From CAYJLC01 sp044426355 (GTDB lineage Bacteria; Bacillota; Clostridia; Oscillospirales; Butyricicoccaceae): 12,177 bases of DNA. Below are positions 1 to 5,994 of this stretch, piece after piece; position 1 is the first letter of the stretch; each line of letters begins with the position of its first letter. Made by a program: the position numbers and the translations under genes. Under the pieces are notes generated by a model that saw only the letters and a program-made list of their open reading frames with translations, was not told the origin of the DNA and did not search any database. Location of the stretch: positions 1-12,177 of the forward strand of contig JAWXUO010000053.1 of the NCBI GenBank assembly GCA_044426355.1. The letters are read 5' to 3'.

Positions 1-210
1 CCCAATACCTATATTTCCACTAATATGACTACTTTCTAGCTTTTCTTCTAAATTTTTTAGTCTACCTTTTGATTTTTCTACAAAAACCGAACTTTCGTTA
101 TAAACTGCAATCCCAGCAGAATCATATCCTCTATATTCTAGTTTTGCTAAACCATCTATTAAAATCGGTACAGCATTTTTTGTACCAATATATCCAACTA
201 TTCCACACAT
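1..210 (-). CDS. glmS: Glutamine--fructose-6-phosphate aminotransferase (GlmS), N-terminal fragment, cut by window edge
   Basis: Only the first 70 codons are inside the window; the gene continues past the left edge. GlmS makes glucosamine-6-phosphate from fructose-6-phosphate and glutamine, the first committed step towards UDP-GlcNAc and peptidoglycan, in the cytosol. The translation begins MCGIVGYIG. Cys2 becomes the N-terminal nucleophile of the class-II glutaminase domain once Met is removed. LEYRGYDSAGIAV at residues 24-36 is the typical GlmS signature after it. The start is fixed by the need for Cys2 and by an AAAGGAG ribosome site (218-224 on the complement) 7 bases upstream. The gene is divergent from proA. 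A general class-II amidotransferase such as PurF is less likely, because the RGYDSAG block is GlmS-like. Identity is secure; completeness cannot be judged. Confidence 0.95.
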   Translation of the reverse strand, partial: MCGIVGYIGTKNAVPILIDGLAKLEYRGYDSAGIAVYNESSVFVEKSKGRLKNLEEKLESSHISGNIGIG

Positions 211-252
211 ACATAAACTCCTTTGCTCGTTTGTATATTATATATACACTAT

Positions 253-281
253 ATTGTATCATAATATAAACTATTCGGCAA
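253..281 (-). promoter_or_regulatory. Promoter of glmS
   Basis: Read on the minus strand, TTGCCG (276-281) is followed after 17 bases by TACAAT (253-258). The -10 box is preceded by TG at the extended -10 position. The predicted transcript would start near 246, leaving an untranslated leader of only about 36 bases before glmS. This is a motif match with good spacing; no experimental support. Confidence 0.6.
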
Positions 282-305
282 GTCTTAAAGATTTTATTAT
301 TTTTC

Positions 306-334
306 TTGCAAAAAAACAAATTAAATTATATAAT
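306..334 (+). promoter_or_regulatory. Promoter of the proABC operon
   Basis: TTGCAA (306-311) and a perfect TATAAT (329-334) are separated by 17 bases, as in a sigma-A promoter. Transcription would start near 341, about 25 bases before the proA start. That is too short for a T-box or other leader riboswitch, so proline control by attenuation is not visible here. Confidence 0.65.
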
Positions 335-365
335 ATAAGTAAGTGTTTAAAAGTGAGGTACAACT

Positions 366-1601
366 ATGGAAAAACTATACGAATATGGAAAACGTTTAAA
401 AAAAGCATCTAAAAAAATTTGCAGTACTTATGAAAAAAATCAAGCTTTGTACGAAATTATAAAATCGCTACAAAAACATTCTAAAAACATATTAGAAGAA
501 AACCAAAAAGATATTGCAAACGCTCGCTCACAAGGTATTAGCGAAAGTTTGATAGATAGACTTTCTTTAAACGAAGATAGACTAAACGCTATTATTGATA
601 GTGTTAACACCGTTATAAAACTACCCGACCCCGTAGGTGCTACAGACAGTGGAAAAACTTTAGAAAACGGCATGCAACTTTCAAAAGTTTCTGTTCCACT
701 TGGCGTATTATCTATTATATATGAATCAAGACCAAACGTAACTGTAGATGCTACTGTTTTGGCTATAAAAAGTGGTAACTGCGTTCTTTTACGTGGTAGT
801 TCTTCGGCAATAAATTCAAACAAAGCTATCGTTTTAGCTATCCGTGAAGGACTAGAACAAAGTGCCGTACCTGCTGATTCTTGTTTGCTTTTAGAAGATA
901 CAAACCGTGATTTAGTTTTGCAATTGCTTAAAATGAATGAATATTTAGACCTTGTAATCCCTCGTGGAGGAGCAGAACTTATCGACTTTGTTGTTAAAAA
1001 TGCAACTGTACCTACTATAGAAACTGGTGTCGGTAATTGCCATTTATTTATAGATAAATCAGCTGATTTTGACATGGCACTAAATATTGCTAAAAACGGA
1101 AAAGTTCAACGTCCGTCTGTTTGTAATTCAATAGAAACTTTGCTTGTACATCGTGATATTGCTAAAACTTTTTTACCTCTTTTAGATAAAAAAATTGGAG
1201 ATAAAGTAGAGTTTTTCGGTTGTGACGAAACAGCGAAATACCTAAACTGCAAAAAAGCTACCGAAAACGAATATAAAACCGAGTTTTTAGACTATATTTT
1301 AGCTATAAAAGTAGTCGATGATATAGACGAGGCTATCGAGCATATCGACACTTACACGTCATATCACTCAGAATGCATTGTAACGAATGACTACAAAAAC
1401 TCGCAAAAATTCACGCTACAAGTAAATTCTGCTTGCGTTTATGTAAATGCATCAACTAGATTTACAGATGGTGGCGAATTTGGTTTTGGTTGCGAAATGG
1501 GAATTTCTACTCAAAAAATGCACGTTCGAGGTCCTGTTGGTCTTGAGCATTTAGTTTCTAGTAAATATGTTATACTCGGAAATGGTCAGATAAGAGGTTA
1601 A
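366..1601 (+). CDS. proA: Gamma-glutamyl phosphate reductase (glutamate-5-semialdehyde dehydrogenase)
   Basis: ProA reduces gamma-glutamyl phosphate with NADPH to glutamate-5-semialdehyde, the second step of proline synthesis; it works in the cytosol, probably coupled to ProB. The 411-residue length is normal for the family. Recognisable blocks are SVPLGVLSIIYESRPNVT (108-125), VIPRGG (197-202), the catalytic cysteine C253 in RPSVCNS (249-255), and the family signature around V317-I338 (AIEHI, then YHSEC), which has one small deviation where a T replaces the usual G/S. The C-terminal FTDGGEFGFGCEMGIST block (366-382) is also typical. The ATG at 366 follows a GTGAGG ribosome site by about 7 bases. 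It is the first gene of proA-proB-proC; proB starts 4 bases after its stop. Identity is firm from motifs and operon context. Confidence 0.97.
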   Translation: MEKLYEYGKRLKKASKKICSTYEKNQALYEIIKSLQKHSKNILEENQKDIANARSQGISESLIDRLSLNEDRLNAIIDSVNTVIKLPDPVGATDSGKTLENGMQLSKVSVPLGVLSIIYESRPNVTVDATVLAIKSGNCVLLRGSSSAINSNKAIVLAIREGLEQSAVPADSCLLLEDTNRDLVLQLLKMNEYLDLVIPRGGAELIDFVVKNATVPTIETGVGNCHLFIDKSADFDMALNIAKNGKVQRPSVCNSIETLLVHRDIAKTFLPLLDKKIGDKVEFFGCDETAKYLNCKKATENEYKTEFLDYILAIKVVDDIDEAIEHIDTYTSYHSECIVTNDYKNSQKFTLQVNSACVYVNASTRFTDGGEFGFGCEMGISTQKMHVRGPVGLEHLVSSKYVILGNGQIRG

Positions 1602-1605
1602 AAAA

Positions 1606-2391
1606 ATGCTAAATAAATTTAAAAAAATTGTTATAAAAGTTGGTAGCAACACTTTATCAAATGACGATGGTCAAATTAGCGAAAAATTTATTCAAAATCT
1701 AAGCGAGCAAGTCGCAAAACTCGTTGCTCAAGATAAAGAAGTTATCATTGTATCTTCTGGTGCAAAAATCGCAGGTATTTCTGCTATAAATAAATGGAGC
1801 AGAAAGTCTGACATTCATTACAAACAAGCTTTGTGTGCTATAGGTCAAGTTCGACTTTTAGAACATTATAAGAAAAACTTTGCAAATTTTGATATGCATA
1901 TCGCACAAATTTTGCTAACTCGTGATGATTTTACAAATGATAGCCGTATTTTAAATATTAGAAACACACTTTTTACATTACTTGACGAAAATGTTGTACC
2001 TATTATAAACGAAAACGATACTGTGTGTATCGAAGAACTAAAAATCGGCGATAACGATACCTTAGGTGCTTTAACAGCACGTATTTGGGACGCAGATATT
2101 TTAATAATACTAAGCGATATAGACGGTCTATATGACAAAAACCCAAAAGAACACAAAGACGCAAAGCTTTTAAATTCTGTTTCTGATATTGATAGTATTA
2201 TAAACGAAATAGAAATAGGCTCGACAAATGATTTTGGTACTGGTGGTATCAAAACAAAACTAGACGCAGGAAAAATTTGCAACGAATATGACATACCTAT
2301 GATTTTAGCAAATGGCAGAACAGAAAATGTGCTAGAAAAAATATTCGCAAATGAAATTCCATACACTATGTTTATGCCAAAGGAGAACTAA
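1606..2391 (+). CDS. proB: Glutamate 5-kinase, short form without PUA domain
   Basis: ProB phosphorylates glutamate on the gamma-carboxyl using ATP, the first and usually proline-inhibited step of proline synthesis. The 261 residues cover only the amino-acid kinase fold. Visible are KVGSNTL (11-17), VSSGAKIAG (49-57), IINENDTV (133-140), IGDNDTLGALTA (147-158), LSDIDGLYDKNP (169-180) and GTGGIKTKLDAGK (211-223). The C-terminal PUA RNA-binding-type domain of longer ProB proteins (about 370 residues) is absent, so this is the compact type rather than a truncation: the kinase fold is complete and the stop overlaps proC normally. Its ribosome site AAGAGG lies in the end of proA. The last base of its stop codon is the first base of the proC start, suggesting translational coupling. 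Confidence 0.96.
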   Translation: MLNKFKKIVIKVGSNTLSNDDGQISEKFIQNLSEQVAKLVAQDKEVIIVSSGAKIAGISAINKWSRKSDIHYKQALCAIGQVRLLEHYKKNFANFDMHIAQILLTRDDFTNDSRILNIRNTLFTLLDENVVPIINENDTVCIEELKIGDNDTLGALTARIWDADILIILSDIDGLYDKNPKEHKDAKLLNSVSDIDSIINEIEIGSTNDFGTGGIKTKLDAGKICNEYDIPMILANGRTENVLEKIFANEIPYTMFMPKEN

Positions 2392-3176
2392 TGAAACTAG
2401 GATTTATCGGAACTGGAAATATGGCTCAAGCTTTAATAAAAGGCGTGGGTTTTAATCCAGAATCTATTTATATATCAAACAAAACGCAATCAAAAGCAAA
2501 AGAATTTGCTAAAAACCACTCTTTAAACTTCTGCCAAAGCAATATAGACGTATGCAAGAATAGTAAAATTATTTTCATATGCGTAAAACCCGTTCACTTT
2601 AAAGAGGTTTTAGAAGAAATTACACCTTATTTAGACGATAAAATATTAATTTCTATAGCTGCAGGTATCACAATCAACTTTTTAAAAGAGCATACACAAA
2701 ATAAATGCAAAGTTGTTCGCACTATGCCAAATACACCTTCGCAAGTTTTGTGTGGCATGACAGGAATTAGCTTTGATGATAAAACGACAGGAGCAGAGCA
2801 AGTTTTTATTTTAGAACTTTTTAAAAGATTTGGCGAAGCTGTAGCTGTCGCAGAAAAAGACATGCACACCGTAGTTGCACTTTCAGGCTCAAGCCCTGCA
2901 TATGCATATATGTTCGTGAACGCAATGGCAAAAGCAGGCGAAAATTTAGGTCTTGATTATGACAAATCGGTGCTACTTTCTGCTCAAGCTATAATGGGAG
3001 CTTGCAAAATGATTTTAGAAACGGATACACCTATAGAAACTCTAAAACAAAATGTATGCTCTAAAGGTGGCACGACGATAGAAGGTGTCGCTGTTTTAGA
3101 AAACGATATAGATACACTTATGCAAAAAACTGTAGAAGCTGTTTACAAAAAAAGCGAATTTTTATCTAATAGTTAA
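2391..3176 (+). CDS. proC: Pyrroline-5-carboxylate reductase
   Basis: ProC reduces 1-pyrroline-5-carboxylate to proline with NAD(P)H, the last step of the pathway. The 261-residue length is typical. The N-terminus carries the Rossmann dinucleotide motif GFIGTGNMA (4-12). VKPVHF (65-70), VRTMPNTP (109-116), ALSGSSPAYAY (163-173) and the C-terminal family signature CSKGGTTIEGVAVLE (223-237) follow in the expected order. The start overlaps the proB stop by one base, and an AAAGGAG ribosome site sits in the end of proB, so translation is probably coupled. It is the last gene of the operon; a weak hairpin with a T-run follows. Identity is firm. No missing key residue was noticed. Confidence 0.97.
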   Translation: MKLGFIGTGNMAQALIKGVGFNPESIYISNKTQSKAKEFAKNHSLNFCQSNIDVCKNSKIIFICVKPVHFKEVLEEITPYLDDKILISIAAGITINFLKEHTQNKCKVVRTMPNTPSQVLCGMTGISFDDKTTGAEQVFILELFKRFGEAVAVAEKDMHTVVALSGSSPAYAYMFVNAMAKAGENLGLDYDKSVLLSAQAIMGACKMILETDTPIETLKQNVCSKGGTTIEGVAVLENDIDTLMQKTVEAVYKKSEFLSNS

Positions 3177-3197
3177 ATTATTATACTTTGAGTAATA

Positions 3198-3217
3198 ATT
3201 ACTTCGTAATATTTTTT
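3198..3217 (+). terminator. Weak terminator after proC
   Basis: ATTAC (3198-3202) pairs with GTAAT (3206-3210) around the loop TTC, followed by a run of six T (3212-3217). The stem is only 5 bp and AT-rich, so termination is probably partial. Position directly after proC and the T-run are the main support. Confidence 0.45.
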
Positions 3218-3246
3218 ACAAATTTAAGAATTTTTCCTTAGTCTAT

Positions 3247-3265
3247 ACCTTAAACAAACCTTAAA
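3247..3265 (+). repeat. Direct repeat ACCTTAAA with 11-bp period upstream of orf170
   Basis: ACCTTAAA occurs at 3247-3254 and again at 3258-3265, exactly one helical turn apart. Such tandem half-sites are typical of OmpR/PhoB-family response regulators. The site lies about 100 bases before the predicted start of the orf170 transcript, so a role in that promoter is uncertain. Confidence 0.35.
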
Positions 3266-3321
3266 TTTTCCCTATTTAATGCCAAAATATGATATTTAAC
3301 TTTTTTTACATATAAAAATTA

Positions 3322-3349
3322 TTGTTATTACACACTGTTATATTATAAT
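3322..3349 (+). promoter_or_regulatory. Promoter of orf170
   Basis: TTGTTA (3322-3327) and TATAAT (3344-3349) are spaced by 16 bases. The transcript would begin near 3356, some 26 bases before the start codon. The AAAGGAG ribosome site at 3365-3371 is strong. I saw no flagellar sigma-28-type promoter. Confidence 0.55.
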
Positions 3350-3381
3350 ACAAATGAAATAAGGAAAGGAGAAATTAATAT

Positions 3382-3894
3382 ATGAGTATATCTTTAATTT
3401 CGAGCTATTATAACACTAGCTCATTATCTAGTACAACAAGCACAACAGCAACTTCTACAGCTGCTTTACTTGAATCTTTAAGCACAAGCACAACTGAAAC
3501 TTCTTCTTATGGAATGACTCAAGATTCTGTAAGCATTAGCTCAGCAGGAAGACAAGCAATGCAACCACCTCCTGATTTTGACAGCATGTCAACAGAGGAA
3601 TTTGCAGCACACTTAACAGAAATGCAAGCTACTTTAGCAGAAAATGGCATTACATCTGATTTTGACGTTAGCAGTATGACAGATGATGAATTAAATTCAT
3701 TAAAATCTGAAATGGCTTCAAAAGGAAAAAATGGACCACCTCCACCACCTCCTCCGTCTTCATCATCATCAACTAGCTCTACAGATGACCTTTTAGCTAG
3801 TCTTTTAGAATCTCTTCAAGAAGATTCATCAAGCACAGAAACTACTTATTCTACAGTAGATGAAATGCTTGAACTTTACAAAAACTTTATATAA
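3382..3894 (+). CDS. Ser/Thr-rich, proline-tract acidic protein of unknown function (orf170)
   Basis: I do not recognise this 170-residue protein with certainty. The first 45 residues are almost all Ser, Thr, Ala and Leu, with no hydrophobic signal peptide and no membrane segment. Residues 48-58, DSVSISSAGRQ, resemble the D-x-V-x-I-S motif seen in FlgM and some flagellar axial proteins; this is suggestive only. Residues 69-115 look helical and acidic (EEFAAHLTEMQ, then DDELNSLKSEM). A run of seven prolines (119-125) and a second Ser-rich tract follow, then an amphipathic helix to the end. Lys and Arg are very rare (about five), so the protein is strongly acidic and probably largely disordered. 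A strong ribosome site, own promoter and own terminator show it is a real, monocistronic gene. Candidate roles such as secreted, surface or flagellum-associated protein are guesses. Confidence 0.85.
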   Translation: MSISLISSYYNTSSLSSTTSTTATSTAALLESLSTSTTETSSYGMTQDSVSISSAGRQAMQPPPDFDSMSTEEFAAHLTEMQATLAENGITSDFDVSSMTDDELNSLKSEMASKGKNGPPPPPPPSSSSSTSSTDDLLASLLESLQEDSSSTETTYSTVDEMLELYKNFI

Positions 3895-3925
3895 TTTATA
3901 AAAAGTCTACCCTACTTTTTATAAA
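3895..3925. other. AT-rich 12-bp inverted repeat directly after orf170
   Basis: The arm at 3895-3906 pairs perfectly with 3914-3925 around the loop CTACCCT. No T-run follows on the plus strand, so it is not a classic terminator by itself. It could protect the 3' end of the orf170 mRNA or assist the stronger terminator 20 bases further on. Confidence 0.5.
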
Positions 3926-3946
3926 AAAATCACACACAAAAAAATC

Positions 3947-3977
3947 TGACGTCAAATTTATTTTGATGTCATTTTTT
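3947..3977 (+). terminator. Rho-independent terminator of orf170
   Basis: TGACGTCAAA (3947-3956) pairs with TTTGATGTCA (3962-3971) in a 10-bp stem with one G-U pair and loop TTTAT, followed by six T (3972-3977). It separates orf170 from the leucine operon promoter 33 bases further on. Confidence 0.85.
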
Positions 3978-4010
3978 ATGCATAATTACAATATATTTTT
4001 CAAAAAAGTA

Positions 4011-4039
4011 TTGACAAAAAAAGCACTTTATTTTATAAT
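4011..4039 (+). promoter_or_regulatory. Consensus promoter of the leucine operon
   Basis: TTGACA (4011-4016) and TATAAT (4034-4039) both match the sigma-A consensus exactly, with the ideal 17-base spacer. Transcription should start near 4046, directly before the T-box leader. A perfect promoter fits an operon controlled mainly after initiation, by attenuation. Confidence 0.85.
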
Positions 4040-4045
4040 ATATTA

Positions 4046-4310
4046 TATATATTAAATGCAATGAACGAGTAAAGTAGCTTTTTAAAACGCTTGCAGAGAG
4101 CCGTTGGTGGTGTAAAACGGTAGGTTAAAAATTGCGAAGCTCACTCGGGAGCTATCAGCTGAATTTTTTAGTAAGCTGTATCGGTTTTCCTCCGTTAAAT
4201 GGAACGTATATTGTTTGATATACATTGAGTGGCAAAGGCGTTTCTTTGCAACAAGGGTGGTAACACGGAGATTATTATACTTCGTCTCTTAATAGAGGCG
4301 AAGTTTTTTT
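4046..4310 (+). promoter_or_regulatory. Leucine T-box riboswitch leader (specifier CUC)
   Basis: This leader senses uncharged tRNA-Leu and controls the leu operon by transcription antitermination. Stem I: lower helix CGAG (4066-4069) with CTCG (4144-4147); loop-E motif AGTA (4073-4076); specifier CTC at 4140-4142 in the context GAAG-CTC-A; upper helix around 4077-4085 with 4125-4135; AGAGA bulge (4095-4099); distal stem GCCGTT (4100-4105) with AACGGT (4116-4121) and loop GGTGGTGTAA. A Stem III-like hairpin lies near 4205-4223. The T-box sequence AAGGGTGGTAACACGG is at 4253-4268; its TGGT can pair with the ACCA end of tRNA-Leu. The antiterminator pairs AAGGG (4253-4257) with CTCTT (4286-4290) and ACGGAG (4265-4270) with CTTCGT (4280-4285), with a 7-base bulge between. 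The CUC codon agrees with leuA downstream. Confidence 0.93.
4279..4310 (+). terminator. T-box-controlled attenuator terminator
   Basis: ACTTCGTCTC (4279-4288) pairs with GAGGCGAAGT (4295-4304), with one G-U pair and loop TTAATA; a run of seven T ends at 4310. Its 5' arm is also the 3' partner of the antiterminator, so the two structures exclude each other, as expected for a T-box switch. Confidence 0.92.
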
Positions 4311-4475
4311 GTATAATTTTTGAATTTTAGGTATTTAAAAGCGTATATTATACTTTTAAAACTGCTTGTACTACTAAATATAAACTTTATACTAATACAG
4401 TGATTTTTTTAAAAATCAGCAAATTATAGACGGTTTTAAGCCGTTTGCCACAAAAATAAATTATTAAAGGGGACA
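4311..4475 (+). other. Structured untranslated leader between attenuator and leuA
   Basis: This 165-base stretch has no ATG and no credible leader peptide. It contains three inverted repeats: 4334-4346 with 4350-4360 (11 bp with a two-base bulge), TGATTTTT (4401-4408) with AAAAATCA (4411-4418), and AGACGG (4428-4433) with CCGTTT (4441-4446, one G-U pair). None is followed by a good T-run. A weak promoter-like pair TTGTAC/TATACT lies at 4366-4393. I cannot assign a function; it could affect mRNA stability or leuA translation. Confidence 0.5.
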
Positions 4476-5975
4476 ATGATGGTTAAAATTTTTGACACTA
4501 CACTACGTGATGGTGAGCAGTCGCCAGGCTGTAGTATGAATATCCACGAAAAAATAGAGGTAGCAAAACAACTAGAACTTTTAAAAGTAGACATTATAGA
4601 AGCAGGTTTTGCAATTGCTTCAGAAGATGATTTAAAAGCTATTTCCGAAATTTCAAAAGTTATAAAAGACTCTACCGTTTGTAGTTTATCAAGATGTACA
4701 ACTGGTGATATAGACGCAGCTTACGAATCTGTTAAAAACGCAGTTTCGCCAAGAATACATACGTTTTTAGCAACTTCTCCTATACATATGGAATATAAAC
4801 TGCAAATGACACCTGACGAAGTTGTCGCTCGTGCTGTAGAAATGGTAACTTACGCTAAAAAATATGTAGATGATGTTCAATTTTCTGCCGAAGATGCTTT
4901 TCGCTCTGATAAAGACTTTTTAGCAAAAGTTTTCTCAGCTGTTATAAAAGCAGGTGCTAAAACTATAAATATTCCTGATACAGTAGGCTATGGAACACCT
5001 TTTGAAATGCAAGAATTTTTTGCATATATCGCAAACCACACAGACGGCATTGAAAACGTTACGATGTCTACGCATTGTCATAACGACTTAGGCATGGCTG
5101 TTTCAAATTCTTTAGCTGCTGTTTTAGGTGGTGCAAGACAAATTGAATGTACTGTAAATGGTATTGGCGAGCGTGCTGGTAACTGTTCTTTAGAAGAAGT
5201 TGTTATGAGTTTAAACACTAGAAAAGATTATTTTAATGTAAGTACTAGAATAGATACTAAGGCTATCTATCGTTCTTCAAGACTTATCGAAACTATCACT
5301 GGGGTGTCAATTTCTCCTACAAAAGCAATCGTTGGTGCAAATGCTTTTGCACACGAATCTGGAATACATCAACACGGTGTTCTAAAAAATCCAGAAACAT
5401 ATGAAATTATGACTCCAGAAAGCGTTGGTATTCCAAAAAATTCTATGGTTTTAGGAAAACATTCAGGCCGTCATGCTTTTGCAGATAGGCTAAACGAGCT
5501 TGGCTTTAAACTAGAACAAAAAGAGCTAGATGAAGCTTTTGCATACTTCAAAAGAATTGCTGATAAGAAAAAAACTATGACCGATGCTGATATAGAAGCT
5601 ATCATTTCGGACAAAAAATTAAATGTAAACGAAAAATACAAGCTTGTAAGTTTTGTTATAAACACAGGCGATACAATAACTTCTACTGCTGTTATAAAAA
5701 TTGATATTGACGGCAAAATTATAGAAAAAGTTGCAATAGGCGATGGTCCTATAGATGCATGCTACACTGCAATTAACAATGCTATTTCTAAAGATGTTAC
5801 ATTAGTAGACTACAAACTAGACGCTATAACAGGTGGCGAAGATGCCCAAGCAGAAGCTGCTGTAAAACTTAGAAACGGAACTGACGAAGTCGTTACAGGT
5901 CGTGGAATTTCTACAGACGTTGTAAAAGCTTCAGTTCGTGCATATATAAACGGTCTAAATAAACTTTTCAAGTAA
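4476..5975 (+). CDS. leuA: 2-isopropylmalate synthase
   Basis: LeuA condenses acetyl-CoA with 2-ketoisovalerate to 2-isopropylmalate, the committed and normally leucine-inhibited step. The 499 residues match the standard bacterial form. The DRE-TIM catalytic barrel begins with FDTTLRDGEQSPG (6-18), and metal ligands are in STHCHND (198-204). NGIGERAGNCSLEE (228-241) and LGKHSGRHAF (326-335) are also typical. Residues about 388-497 form the C-terminal LeuA dimer/regulatory domain, including TGGEDAQAEA (452-461), so leucine feedback is probably kept. Homocitrate and citramalate synthases share the barrel, but the regulatory domain, the Leu T-box and leuCDB favour LeuA. Two ATGs stand in tandem: the second (4479) lies 6 bases after the AAAGGGG site, against 3 for the first (4476), so it may be the real start. 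Confidence 0.96.
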   Translation: MMVKIFDTTLRDGEQSPGCSMNIHEKIEVAKQLELLKVDIIEAGFAIASEDDLKAISEISKVIKDSTVCSLSRCTTGDIDAAYESVKNAVSPRIHTFLATSPIHMEYKLQMTPDEVVARAVEMVTYAKKYVDDVQFSAEDAFRSDKDFLAKVFSAVIKAGAKTINIPDTVGYGTPFEMQEFFAYIANHTDGIENVTMSTHCHNDLGMAVSNSLAAVLGGARQIECTVNGIGERAGNCSLEEVVMSLNTRKDYFNVSTRIDTKAIYRSSRLIETITGVSISPTKAIVGANAFAHESGIHQHGVLKNPETYEIMTPESVGIPKNSMVLGKHSGRHAFADRLNELGFKLEQKELDEAFAYFKRIADKKKTMTDADIEAIISDKKLNVNEKYKLVSFVINTGDTITSTAVIKIDIDGKIIEKVAIGDGPIDACYTAINNAISKDVTLVDYKLDAITGGEDAQAEAAVKLRNGTDEVVTGRGISTDVVKASVRAYINGLNKLFK

Positions 5976-5994
5976 TTTTTAAGGGAGATTAATA

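Noticed and set aside
69..319. Two small open frames around the glmS-proA gap
   Set aside because: They overlap the glmS start and the divergent promoters, are low-complexity AT translations, and lack ribosome sites.
440..1075. Long open frame of 211 codons on the minus strand inside proA
   Set aside because: It lies wholly antisense to a well-supported enzyme, has no ribosome site or recognisable domain, and its composition is that of a complement frame.
1866..2366. Open frame of 166 codons on the minus strand inside proB
   Set aside because: Antisense shadow of an unmistakable ProB; no independent start signal or motif.
4150..4152. ATC triplet in the T-box leader as an isoleucine specifier
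   Set aside because: It lies 3' of the basal Stem I helix (CGAG with CTCG), not opposite the AGTA loop-E motif; CTC at 4140-4142 fits the specifier loop and the leu genes.
4366..4393. Second promoter (TTGTAC, 16 bases, TATACT) that would bypass the T-box
   Set aside because: The -35 box matches only three of six consensus bases, and such pairs are frequent in AT-rich DNA; kept only as a remark in the leader entry.
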